Source: Deltaproteobacteria bacterium (lineage in GTDB: Bacteria; Desulfobacterota; Desulfobacteria; Desulfobacterales; SURF-7). Taken from it: 12,443 bases of DNA. A model generated the notes under the pieces. It was not told where the DNA came from and made no database searches. It saw nothing but the letters and a program-made list of their open reading frames with translations. The position numbers were made by a program, and so were the translations under genes. The stretch lies in contig JAFDJC010000072.1 in NCBI GenBank assembly GCA_019307665.1, positions 1-12,443 on the forward strand. Direction: 5' to 3'. Positions 1 through 7,411 of this stretch are shown one piece after another. The stretch's first letter is position 1. The number at the start of each line of letters is the position of its first letter.

Positions 1-636
1 TATAATCATGCTGACAAAGTCGGCTACATCTGAAATATGAATACAGTCTACCCTGTTATCACCTTTGCCGATGATACGCGCCTTACCGCCTTTGATGTTT
101 TCAATCACTTTTGGCAGGAACAGAGTGTCGCCCGGGCCGTAAATCATGGTTGGACGTATAACGGTAAGGTCGAGGTCGCCATTCTTTACATATTTTTTAA
201 GAATATTTTCTGCATCTATCTTAGTGTCGCCATAGGGGTCTTTAATTTTTGTTACAGGGAAGTCCTCTGGAATCGGTGTGCCTGAAACTCGGCCATAAAC
301 CGACACCGAACTCATATGAATAAATCGCCTGGCACCTGAGCGAACCGCTTCTTCGGCAATATTGGATGTTCCGTCCCTGTTAAGTCTATTGCAGTTGTCC
401 CAGGTTTGACCGTATCCGACAGCACCGGCAAGATGGACAATCGCATCATGGCCCGCAGTTTTATGGGTCAATGTATCCGGCCGGGTGATGTCGCCCCGAA
501 TAATCTCGGCTCCTGTTACGGAGGACGAATCATCATCTGGGAGAAGAAGGCATGTTACATTATGACCATCTGCCAAGAGCTTTTTTACAATCGTTTTTCC
601 CAGAAATCCTGTACCGCCTGTAATAAAAATTTTCAT
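1..636 (-). CDS. NAD-dependent epimerase/dehydratase (extended SDR), 3' end cut by window edge
   Basis: Reading leftward from ATG at 636, 212 codons are open to the edge, so the C-terminus is missing. The N-terminus has the Rossmann motif TGGTGFLG (Gly7, Gly10, Gly13). An MSSVSVYG strand lies near residues 108-115, the catalytic Tyr-x3-Lys is YGDTK (Tyr135, Lys139), and RPTMIYGPGD lies near 161-170. These mark the extended SDR family that includes nucleotide-sugar epimerases, 4,6-dehydratases and 3-beta-hydroxysteroid-dehydrogenase-like enzymes. Full-length members usually have about 300-340 residues. The protein should be cytoplasmic and act on a sugar nucleotide or a hydroxylated lipid; the sequence does not decide which. 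It lies 53 bp downstream of the SDR gene on the same strand, so both are probably one operon read from the sigma-54 promoter near 1570. The family call is firm; the substrate is unknown. Confidence 0.88.
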   Translation of the reverse strand, partial: MKIFITGGTGFLGKTIVKKLLADGHNVTCLLLPDDDSSSVTGAEIIRGDITRPDTLTHKTAGHDAIVHLAGAVGYGQTWDNCNRLNRDGTSNIAEEAVRSGARRFIHMSSVSVYGRVSGTPIPEDFPVTKIKDPYGDTKIDAENILKKYVKNGDLDLTVIRPTMIYGPGDTLFLPKVIENIKGGKARIIGKGDNRVDCIHISDVADFVSMII

Positions 637-689
637 TAAAATACGCCCTTAAATTAATCGTTCGTTTTTTTTAACTTACTGTCATTTCA

Positions 690-1484
690 TCAGGTGACTT
701 TGGCCCTTCTTATGATCATCGAAAATATTCCCGGCACAAACCGTTTTATCAGTGTCGCGTACTTGACCGGGGGGCCGATCACTACTTGTTCCCGTCTTTT
801 TCTTACAGCGTTAATAATCTTTTTTGCACAGATTTCCGGACTCATTCCTTTCGCCTGCTGAGGGTCCATTTTCCCGTGTGTCTGACCGTCTCCTGTCAGT
901 GCATTTAAAGAGATGCCGGTTTTAATACTGGCAGGGCATACGATAGTAACTGAAATATCGTCTTTCCAGATTTCTGAGCGAAGTGCGTCGAAAAAGCCAT
1001 GCAGAGCATGTTTTGATGCACAATAGGCGGAACGTAATGGTGTGGTCATCACGCCCATTATGCTGCTGATCACTACAATATGCCCGGATTTTTTTTCAAG
1101 CATGTGAGGCAGTATTGCTTTTGTCAATGCAATCTGGCCCAGGTAATTGATTCGCATGATCCGTTCATCTACTTCGATGATTGTATCTTTTACAAGAGAG
1201 CGCTGGCTGATGCCGCCGTTATTAATCAGCATATCAATGGTTCCAAATGCGGACATTCCTTTTGAAGCAATATCGGGAATGGTGTCTATGTCTTCAAGGT
1301 CAAACGGAAGGATGGAAATATTGTTTTTTTCACCTTTGCAATTGTTTTTCACACGAACCAGCTCCGATTCATTCCTGGAGGACAGGATAAGGCGCGCTTC
1401 TTTATTTGAAAAAGCATACGCCAGTGCTTCACCGATACCTGTCGAAGCTCCGGTTATCCACACAACTTTATTTTTAAATTTCAT
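690..1484 (-). CDS. Classical short-chain dehydrogenase/reductase (SDR)
   Basis: A complete 264-residue protein of normal length for a classical SDR. It has the cofactor motif TGASTGIG (residues 11-18), the NNGG motif (88-91), Asn113, Ser140/141 and the catalytic YCASK (Tyr154, Lys158). Ser-Arg-Asn after the second beta strand (SSRNES, 35-40) is compatible with NADP(H), but this is a weak indicator. The C-terminal third, rich in Lys/Arg with a hydrophobic stretch (PGIFSMIIRR), resembles the DHRS7-like group, which often handles hydrophobic carbonyls or alcohols. An AAAGGA Shine-Dalgarno lies 11 nt before the ATG, which is slightly long. It is the first gene of the leftward operon with the epimerase, reading from a -24/-12 promoter about 75 nt upstream of the start. 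The reaction is presumably alcohol/ketone interconversion; the substrate is unknown. Confidence 0.92.
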   Translation of the reverse strand: MKFKNKVVWITGASTGIGEALAYAFSNKEARLILSSRNESELVRVKNNCKGEKNNISILPFDLEDIDTIPDIASKGMSAFGTIDMLINNGGISQRSLVKDTIIEVDERIMRINYLGQIALTKAILPHMLEKKSGHIVVISSIMGVMTTPLRSAYCASKHALHGFFDALRSEIWKDDISVTIVCPASIKTGISLNALTGDGQTHGKMDPQQAKGMSPEICAKKIINAVRKRREQVVIGPPVKYATLIKRFVPGIFSMIIRRAKVT

Positions 1485-1568
1485 TTCAGCTGACGTCCTT
1501 TCCGCTAATTATATTTTTCAGAACACTTTAAAAAATCATAAATTATATAATAGATTATAAATAGGTAT

Positions 1569-1584
1569 AGCAATGATAATGCCA
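1569..1584 (-). promoter_or_regulatory. Sigma-54 (-24/-12) promoter for the SDR-epimerase operon
   Basis: On the minus strand the sequence is TGGCATTATCATTGCT, which fits the RpoN consensus TGGCAC-N5-TTGCW at all but the last base of the -24 box. The GG at 1583-1582 and GC at 1571-1570 are separated by exactly 10 bp. The predicted transcription start is near 1558, giving a 5' leader of about 75 nt before the SDR start. A sigma-54 activator gene starts just across the intergenic region, and a strong palindrome lies at the usual enhancer distance upstream. Confidence 0.82.
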
Positions 1585-1647
1585 TATATTCTTAAAAGAT
1601 TAAAAGCAATAATTAAAAATAGTTACAAATAAAGTTGATATTATTGG

Positions 1648-1684
1648 TGCAATATGTTATTGCAAATTGCAATAACATATTGCA
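1648..1684. promoter_or_regulatory. Perfect 18-bp inverted repeat, probable upstream activator site
   Basis: The arms TGCAATATGTTATTGCAA (1648-1665) and TTGCAATAACATATTGCA (1667-1684) are exact reverse complements around the single base 1666. Nested TTGCAA/ATTGCAAT half-sites resemble in layout, though not exact sequence, the TTGANCAAT-type enhancer sites of XylR/DmpR. The centre is about 108 bp upstream of the predicted sigma-54 start, typical for an enhancer-binding protein. It also sits about 90 bp in front of the activator start codon, where it could serve autoregulation. There is no T-run and no gene end nearby, so a terminator is unlikely. Another partial half-site, TTGC, follows at 1687-1690. 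Confidence 0.75.
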
Positions 1685-1708
1685 ATTTGCCATGCTTGTA
1701 ATGATAGT
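1680..1708 (+). promoter_or_regulatory. Possible sigma-70 promoter of the activator gene
   Basis: TTGCAA (1680-1685) and GATAGT (1703-1708) are separated by 17 bp and point to the activator. Both boxes are imperfect. The -35 box lies inside the right arm of the palindrome, so binding there would compete with transcription and give negative autoregulation, as is common for this regulator class. The region is very AT-rich, so a chance match is quite possible. Confidence 0.3.
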
Positions 1709-1753
1709 ATTAAAAATATTTTTTCATCCCATAATTTTTTTATGGAGGTATTA

Positions 1754-3382
1754 ATGCTTGCTGAAGACTTACGTTCCAGAGAAGTGTTGGTTTCAAAAGG
1801 CAGCGGAGGGTTTCCTGTATTCGCTTCTTCGCGCATTATGGTAATGGGAACCCGGTCCCTCGGGCATATGCAGGAAGATATGATCGGAATTTTAGGCGAG
1901 AAAACTGCAACCACAATTATGGGACGTCATGGATATGAAGCCGGTATGGCCACGGCCATGGCAATGGCGGAACTTTATGATTGGGACTCTGATATAGAGT
2001 GGTTCAAAGCCGGTGTCGTATTGCGCTCAATGGCCGGATTGGCCCATGAAAAGCTTTCCAGTCTTGAATTTGACAGGGAAGCGAGCGTTTTTCATGTAAA
2101 GGGTGAATGGAGGGATTCTCTTGAAGCCACACAATGGCTTAGGCAGCATGATCAATCGTCCGATGTTGTATGTTGTCTACTTTCAGGATGGGCCAGTGGT
2201 TATGCAAGTGCATGCATGGGCAAAGAAATATGGGTGAAGGAGACATCATGCAGGGCTCAGGGAAACAGGGGATGCAGGTTCGAAGGTCGGCCTGCTGAAG
2301 AATGGAGCCTTGCACCTGAGGATAAGCCGCACTTTCTGGATCGCAACAGCATGGAAGATACAATGACCCGAATGCGTCATCAACTGAAACAGGCATGGAA
2401 AGAAGTAGAAAATCATCGGGTTGAAATTCAGAGTTTGCGTGGCCAATTGGAATCTCCTGAAGCAACTGAAAATTTTGTTTATCGCAGTGAAGAAATGGAG
2501 CGCGTGAGGGCTCTCGCTGAAAAGGTGGCATCCACCGGCTCTACGGTATTGATAACAGGGGAAAGCGGTACAGGAAAGGAAGTTCTTGTGCGTTATATCC
2601 ACAGAAACTCAGACAGGCATGACCATCCGTTTCTGGCCATCGACTGTGCAGCCATACCGAAAAATCTTTTGGAATCCGAATTGTTCGGCCATGTAAAGGG
2701 AGCATTTACCGGCGCAGAGCGAGATAAAAGAGGATTGTTTGTAGCGGCGGGTTCAGGTACACTTTTTCTTGATGAGATAGGGGAGTTGCCGCTGGAACTT
2801 CAGGCCAAACTGCTAAGGGCGTTGCAGGAACGAGTGGTAAGGCCTGTGGGTGGCATAAAAGCAGAAGAAATAAATGCACGGATTGTGGCTGCCACAAACA
2901 GGGATTTAGGGGAAATGGTAACCCGAGGAAGCTTCAGGGAAGATCTGTATTATCGCCTGGCGGTGATTCCCATCCATGTACCACCACTGAGGCAACGGCG
3001 GCAGGATATATTACCGCTTGCCAGGTATTTTTTGAAATGTTTTTGTCCGGGACATTCAGGCTTTACGCCGGAATTTGTCAGAAAGATCAGTACGTATGAC
3101 TGGCCTGGAAATATCAGGGAGCTGGAGAATGCTGTTGAGCATGCATCTGTTCTTGCAGGAAAAGAACAGCTTTGTCCGGAGCATTTACCATTGTCTGTCG
3201 TCAAGGGTTCAGACACATCCATTTCAGAGATGATGGCAGCTTGGCCTACTGAAGCGGAACTGATTCGCAGTTATGTGAAACGAGTTTTAAAGCATACCAA
3301 TGAAAATCGGACCCAGGCTGCCCAAATTTTGAATATTAACGCTAGTACGCTCTGGCGTCGTCTCATCTCGGGGAAAATATAA
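1754..3382 (+). CDS. XylR/DmpR-type sigma-54 transcriptional activator (XylR-N, V4R, AAA+, Fis HTH)
   Basis: Start chosen at ATG 1754, because GGAGG (1744-1748) lies 5 nt before it; an upstream in-frame ATG at 1742 has no such site. The 542-residue protein has an XylR-N ligand domain (about 20-110) and a V4R domain (about 115-180). A helical, probably coiled-coil B-linker spans about 200-235. The AAA+ domain has Walker A GESGTGK (269-275), GAFTGA (316-321) and Walker B LFLDE (337-341). A C-terminal Fis-like helix-turn-helix ends the protein. Cys140, Glu163, Cys166 and Cys174 have the spacing of the zinc ligands that I recall for the phenol sensor MopR. Trp119 matches a pocket Trp, but the position of the phenol-binding His appears to be Arg91. 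It likely senses a small ligand and then activates RpoN holoenzyme at the divergent SDR promoter. The downstream FkbM gene follows after 8 nt. The family is certain; the ligand is unknown. Confidence 0.95.
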   Translation: MLAEDLRSREVLVSKGSGGFPVFASSRIMVMGTRSLGHMQEDMIGILGEKTATTIMGRHGYEAGMATAMAMAELYDWDSDIEWFKAGVVLRSMAGLAHEKLSSLEFDREASVFHVKGEWRDSLEATQWLRQHDQSSDVVCCLLSGWASGYASACMGKEIWVKETSCRAQGNRGCRFEGRPAEEWSLAPEDKPHFLDRNSMEDTMTRMRHQLKQAWKEVENHRVEIQSLRGQLESPEATENFVYRSEEMERVRALAEKVASTGSTVLITGESGTGKEVLVRYIHRNSDRHDHPFLAIDCAAIPKNLLESELFGHVKGAFTGAERDKRGLFVAAGSGTLFLDEIGELPLELQAKLLRALQERVVRPVGGIKAEEINARIVAATNRDLGEMVTRGSFREDLYYRLAVIPIHVPPLRQRRQDILPLARYFLKCFCPGHSGFTPEFVRKISTYDWPGNIRELENAVEHASVLAGKEQLCPEHLPLSVVKGSDTSISEMMAAWPTEAELIRSYVKRVLKHTNENRTQAAQILNINASTLWRRLISGKI

Positions 3383-3390
3383 AGAGGAGG

Positions 3391-4266
3391 GTGGTTGTTT
3401 GCATAAAGTTCCCATCATGTATGGAAAAATTATGGCGATTTTGTTGTGTTTACATGGACAACAGTGTAATTGGAAGATTCAATCGGCAACAGCTTATTTT
3501 TGGAGATTCATCCGTGCACAGCCGCAAATGGAAAGAATTTGAAAAAACCATAGTGTTCCGGAAGGCAAAGCTTCTTGCAAAACGGCTCACAGGAAAGGAG
3601 CCGTGGCTTTCAGTTGAAACAGCGATCAACCTTCAGAGGTATGCAGACTGGATATTATGCCGGGACCTTACAGCTGGATGCAGCGTGGTTTATTCCTTGG
3701 GCGTGGGCGACAATATCGATTTTGATCTTGCCGTTGTAAAAGAACTGGGTGCCCAGGTCCATGCCTTTGACCCAACACCAAAAACATCGCAATGGCTGTC
3801 TGATAAAGAGCTACCAAAGGAGTTTCATTTTTATCCTTGGGCAGTTGCGGGCCGGGATGGTGAACTGGTGTTGTACCCCAGGCTAAAAAGAGATGGGACC
3901 CTTTCGAGCACAATGTTTACACTGATTGCAGGGGATGAATCTGTTCGGGATCACGCAGTCAGGGTCCCTGCATTGACCCTCCAGACCATCATGGCAAGGC
4001 TCGGCCATCATACAATCGATATCTTAAAAATGGATATTGAGGGGGCTGAATACGACGTGCTTGAGAGCATGCTGGCAACAGCCATACGGCCGGTACAGCT
4101 CCTGGTTGAATTTCACAGCGGTTTTCCAGGTATCGGTAGGGATAAAACCATCAAGAGTGTTCGTCAATTGAAAAGTGCCGGATACACCATTGCCGATATC
4201 TCTGTTACGGGCAGGGAAGTGTTGTTCGTCAAGATGGACTGCCTGGAGAACAACTTAACAAGCTGA
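3391..4266 (+). CDS. FkbM-family SAM-dependent methyltransferase
   Basis: A 291-residue protein with a Rossmann-like methyltransferase core. VVYSLGVGDNIDFD, then AFDPTP, form the SAM-binding part (residues about 108-131), and ILKMDIEGAEYDVL (about 211-224) is the FkbM hallmark, with Asp215 and Glu217. FkbM proteins O-methylate sugars or polyketide and glycan hydroxyls; others are of unknown role. The start is uncertain: GTG 3391 directly abuts a GAGGAGG ribosome site, which is closer than usual, while ATG 3421 and ATG 3454 lack one. The first 20 residues look unlike a conserved domain. The gene begins 8 nt after the activator stop, so the two are probably cotranscribed and perhaps translationally coupled. 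It converges with the RLP gene with only 22 bp between stops and no visible terminator. Substrate unknown. Confidence 0.85.
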   Translation: MVVCIKFPSCMEKLWRFCCVYMDNSVIGRFNRQQLIFGDSSVHSRKWKEFEKTIVFRKAKLLAKRLTGKEPWLSVETAINLQRYADWILCRDLTAGCSVVYSLGVGDNIDFDLAVVKELGAQVHAFDPTPKTSQWLSDKELPKEFHFYPWAVAGRDGELVLYPRLKRDGTLSSTMFTLIAGDESVRDHAVRVPALTLQTIMARLGHHTIDILKMDIEGAEYDVLESMLATAIRPVQLLVEFHSGFPGIGRDKTIKSVRQLKSAGYTIADISVTGREVLFVKMDCLENNLTS

Positions 4267-4288
4267 CTGAAAAGGCTTGCATGTCATA

Positions 4289-5593
4289 TCATTTTTTAAA
4301 TTCCGTGACTTTGCCCCAGAGACCGAGCGCAACCCCAAGCGCTTCATGTTCCTTTGCCGCCTCTTCTATCGGGATTCCTTTCATCGCCGCGTCGATGGCT
4401 TTGCGAAATGCCTGCGCACCGGATTCCGGACCCTGAGGATGACCGTGGACGCCACCGCCGGAGCCGATCAAGATTTCAGTGCCGAGTTCTCTGACAATAT
4501 CCGGCACATTCGCCTGGGTGATACCGCCTGAGGCCATGGGCATGGTCGGTTTCAGGTTTCCAAAAGGATACCGCAGGCACTGCGCGGTCATCATGAACTT
4601 TTCGTGTAAATAGGTGGCTTTGCCGCCCATGGAAAAAGGGATAACAATGGCGTCAGCACCGCAAAGTCGGGGAATTTTGCCTAAAATAACGTTTGATCCT
4701 ATGCCCTGCTTTGGCGAAAAAAAAGAACCGGCAAGATCCATATGCGCCAAGACCGGGACATTGATATCCGGATCTTCAGCCAAAGCCCGCATGGCTTCCG
4801 GCCCAACCGCCAGATAATTCACCATCACACTGTTGGCACCTGCTGCCACGACTTCCCGTGCCAGATCAAACATTCTGGGTAGGCGATCTGTTACATTTAC
4901 GGCATACAGCGTATGCTCGCCGGTTTCTTCATAGACCTGTCGTTCCTTTTCCATATAGGATTTCACCCGGCCAATGGCGGAATTATACTTCATGTTGGCG
5001 ATCAACTCGTCGTCTTTGATCATATCACAGCCGCCTTTTGCCGCCTTATAGAACAGATCTACGCCGACGTTTAATGGATAGCCGCAATTGGGTTTGATCA
5101 TACAGTTCAAAAGAGGCCGACGCTCCTTTATACCCAGCGATTCATATATCCCATCAATACCGAATTTTGGTCCCTGATAGGTTTCAAGAATATCTTTTGG
5201 CATACGGATATCCAGGAGTTTGAGGTTGGGTGCCAGAGAGATATTGCCATAGGTTGCTGTTAGCAACATAGGGAGCTGGTCTTCGATATTGACCGATGGA
5301 AATGCGATCTGAAGAATAAAGGTTCTTTCCGTGATATCCGTTGGAATCGAAAATTCATGACAGGGTGCTTCATAAATACCGACTACCTTTGCCACATGTT
5401 TTGCCCTTACTTCTTCGGTTTCACCGGGAACCGATGTCCATGTGCCGGTGGTTTGTTCAACAGCCAGAAATTGACTCAGGCTATGCATATTGTCAAACTC
5501 CTTGGGGACTGAAAAATAATACGTGGCGATCACATGCTTTTCCATATCGATCCCTTCGGGCAATGCCGAGGGTAGTGCGTTAAAATTAATCAT
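4289..5593 (-). CDS. RuBisCO-like protein (form IV large-subunit homologue)
   Basis: A 434-residue protein matching the RuBisCO large subunit fold along its length. ATG 5593 is preferred over GTG 5596 because AAAGGAGG then sits 7 nt away instead of 4. Retained active-site equivalents (spinach numbering in brackets) are Glu46 (60), Thr51 (65), Asn117 (123), Lys167 (175), Lys193/Asp195/Glu196 (201/203/204, the carbamate-Mg site), Ser355-Gly-Gly (379-381) and the GSGGGVHGHP phosphate loop near 377-386. Differences: Lys177 is Asn169, the His-Arg at 294/295 reads His284-Met, and no His327 or loop-6 GKLEG equivalent is obvious. True CO2 fixation is therefore unlikely. Known RLPs act as enolases, isomerases, decarboxylases or transcarboxylases on sugar phosphates (MtnW; the D-apionate pathway enzymes). 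Its neighbour is a sugar kinase 83 bp upstream on the same strand, so the kinase product is the likely substrate. Confidence 0.93.
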   Translation of the reverse strand: MINFNALPSALPEGIDMEKHVIATYYFSVPKEFDNMHSLSQFLAVEQTTGTWTSVPGETEEVRAKHVAKVVGIYEAPCHEFSIPTDITERTFILQIAFPSVNIEDQLPMLLTATYGNISLAPNLKLLDIRMPKDILETYQGPKFGIDGIYESLGIKERRPLLNCMIKPNCGYPLNVGVDLFYKAAKGGCDMIKDDELIANMKYNSAIGRVKSYMEKERQVYEETGEHTLYAVNVTDRLPRMFDLAREVVAAGANSVMVNYLAVGPEAMRALAEDPDINVPVLAHMDLAGSFFSPKQGIGSNVILGKIPRLCGADAIVIPFSMGGKATYLHEKFMMTAQCLRYPFGNLKPTMPMASGGITQANVPDIVRELGTEILIGSGGGVHGHPQGPESGAQAFRKAIDAAMKGIPIEEAAKEHEALGVALGLWGKVTEFKK

Positions 5594-5676
5594 CACAAAT
5601 CCTCCTTTATTCTCTACCGTTATTTAATAATGCGTTTTTTATTGTTGCCGTATCTCCCTTTGCCGCCTACTGATTT

Positions 5677-7293
5677 TTAAGCGTTCAGCTTTGCATAGAT
5701 TTTGCGGTTCTTTGGATAGAGTTCACGGAATTGTTTATAAAGTTTGTCATAAACGGCCTTGTTGTTTTTGTTTGGGTGAAAGATACGAACCTTTTCCAGA
5801 ACCCGTTCTATTTCCTTAAAGTCCTTCCATATCCCCAGGCTGACAAAAGCAATGGCCGCCACACCCATGGCACAGGCCATTTGTGGGTTTCCCATTTTAA
5901 CCACGGGACGCTGTAATACGTCGGAAAATACCTGGCACCAAGTAGCACTTTTGGATGCCCCGCCGATAAATCGTAATTCCTCGCTGGTGGCACCCGTTTT
6001 TTTCTGTGAGATGGACTCAACGTATTCCATGCCCCAGCGGATATTAAAGGCAACCCCTTCGAAAACCGACCGGAAGAGATCGCTTCTGGTGGTGTCTAAC
6101 CCCAGGTTGAAAAACTGTCCTCTCAGATTTGCGTCATTGACCGGAGAGCGTTCTCCCAGCAGCCAGGGGGTAAACAATACCCCGTTAGCGCCGGGTGGAG
6201 ACTGGTTTACGCTCTCATCAATCATCGCATAAATTTCATCGTTAGATATTTCATTAGGTGTCTCATCAGGTGTTTCTTTTAAAAGTGCTTTTGGGTAAAG
6301 CATGTTTTTTACCCAGTCCAGCGCCCCCCCGAGGGTCTCTTGCTTGCTTAATAATAAAAACTTGCCCGGCATTCCAGACGCGATGGTACCAACATAATGC
6401 TTTATATCAACTGCGGCCACAGGGCAATGAGTGGCCACCCATCCGGCGGTGCCGATATTGATGTGCAAGTTCCCCATGTCAATGGCGCCCGAGCCAATGG
6501 CGGATGTCAAAAGGTCTCCGGAACCGTTGATCACCGGAATTCCCTCCGGAAGGCCTGTTCTTTCGAAAAACTCCGTTGTGACACCGCCCACGATCTCTGT
6601 GGACGCCTTTAGCTCCAGCATTTTTTCAATATCAAGCCCTGTCATGCGATGCAGGGTAGGGGACCATGACCATTGGGACTGGTCTTTATTTCGTGTGTCA
6701 AGCAGCCAGGTAATGTAGGCAATATCATACGACGTAACAAACCTCCCGGTTGCAAGGAACACAGCAAAATCCTTGACATCTAAAAATTTATAGGTTTTTC
6801 GGTATAAATTCGAATGATAACGTTTCAACCAGGCCATCTTGCACAATATATCCTTGCCGTTTTTTCCCGGTGCGCCCCCTGAAATTTTTAAAAATTTCAG
6901 GATCATGAGCAGTGGCTGGCCTTCTATCCGGATCAGACCCTTATAGAGCTCATCCATGGTGAATCGAGCAGTGCGTTCATCCATCCAGGAAAAAAAATTC
7001 ATGAGCGGCTTTCCCGCTTTGTCCACGGGAAGCGTGTTGCCCATCTGGCTGGTAAAGGTCAGCCCTGCGATGTGTTGAACCATTTCAGGATGCTCCTCTA
7101 ACAACTCTCTGATTGTGGAATAAACCCCTTCGGCCATGTCTTGTGGTGATTGCTCCACACTGTTTTTTTCAGGATACAGAAGCGGACAGGCTGTTTTCCG
7201 TGAGTCAAGGTAGCCGTCTTTAGAACTGACCAGAACGGACTTTATTTCCGTGGTTCCGATGTCTACGGAAAGAATCAGTTTATCAGCAGTCAT
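5677..7293 (-). CDS. FGGY-family carbohydrate kinase (xylulokinase-like)
   Basis: A 538-residue protein with the two ribonuclease-H-like domains of FGGY kinases. The phosphate-1 motif is DIGTTEIKSVL (Asp11, Thr14, Thr15). A substrate-contact segment FSWMDERT lies at 101-108, the presumed catalytic Asp260 is in NGSGDLLTSAIGSG, phosphate-2 is INIGTAGW (279-285), and the adenosine motif is GGASKSATWCQVFSDVLQRP near 453. The family phosphorylates ketoses and polyols (xylulose, glycerol, gluconate, erythritol and others) with ATP. The WMDERT segment and general size are closest to xylulokinase and related kinases, but I cannot name the sugar. An AAGGAGAG ribosome site sits before ATG 7293. The gene lies between tetR and the RLP gene on the same strand and most likely supplies the RLP with a phosphorylated substrate. 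Confidence 0.93.
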   Translation of the reverse strand: MTADKLILSVDIGTTEIKSVLVSSKDGYLDSRKTACPLLYPEKNSVEQSPQDMAEGVYSTIRELLEEHPEMVQHIAGLTFTSQMGNTLPVDKAGKPLMNFFSWMDERTARFTMDELYKGLIRIEGQPLLMILKFLKISGGAPGKNGKDILCKMAWLKRYHSNLYRKTYKFLDVKDFAVFLATGRFVTSYDIAYITWLLDTRNKDQSQWSWSPTLHRMTGLDIEKMLELKASTEIVGGVTTEFFERTGLPEGIPVINGSGDLLTSAIGSGAIDMGNLHINIGTAGWVATHCPVAAVDIKHYVGTIASGMPGKFLLLSKQETLGGALDWVKNMLYPKALLKETPDETPNEISNDEIYAMIDESVNQSPPGANGVLFTPWLLGERSPVNDANLRGQFFNLGLDTTRSDLFRSVFEGVAFNIRWGMEYVESISQKKTGATSEELRFIGGASKSATWCQVFSDVLQRPVVKMGNPQMACAMGVAAIAFVSLGIWKDFKEIERVLEKVRIFHPNKNNKAVYDKLYKQFRELYPKNRKIYAKLNA

Positions 7294-7343
7294 AATCTCT
7301 CCTTTCTTAAAAACATAAAACCTACAGTAGTTGCCTGGATCAA

Positions 7344-7362
7344 AAGCGAATCAGGCTCGCTT
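7344..7362 (-). other. Small hairpin between tetR and kinase genes
   Basis: Inverted arms AAGCGA (7344-7349) and TCGCTT (7357-7362) enclose a 7-nt loop in the 118-bp spacer. On the minus strand the right arm ends in CGCTTTTG, so only a four-base T-run partly overlaps the stem. This is too weak for a confident terminator; it might be a partial terminator or a processing site that sets the tetR-to-kinase ratio. No other convincing signal is seen in the spacer. Confidence 0.25.
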
Positions 7363-7411
7363 GGTGGTCGGTATATCGGTCCTTCATATCTCATTATTGT
7401 TCCCTCACGGG

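Noticed and set aside
37..639. Two short rightward ORFs at the left edge
   Set aside because: The opposite strand encodes a continuous 212-codon epimerase with intact motifs, so these are shadows.
1147..1560. Rightward ORF of 137 codons opposite the SDR gene
   Set aside because: It lies antisense to a gene with all SDR motifs, has no family motif or ribosome site, and is a shadow frame.
4267..4288. Possible bidirectional terminator between the convergent FkbM and RLP genes
   Set aside because: The 22-bp gap has no stem-loop; the T-rich stretch is the end of the RLP coding sequence.
4289..5593. True carbon-fixing RuBisCO
   Set aside because: Key catalytic positions (Lys177, Arg295, His327, loop-6 motif) appear changed, and no small subunit or phosphoribulokinase gene is nearby.
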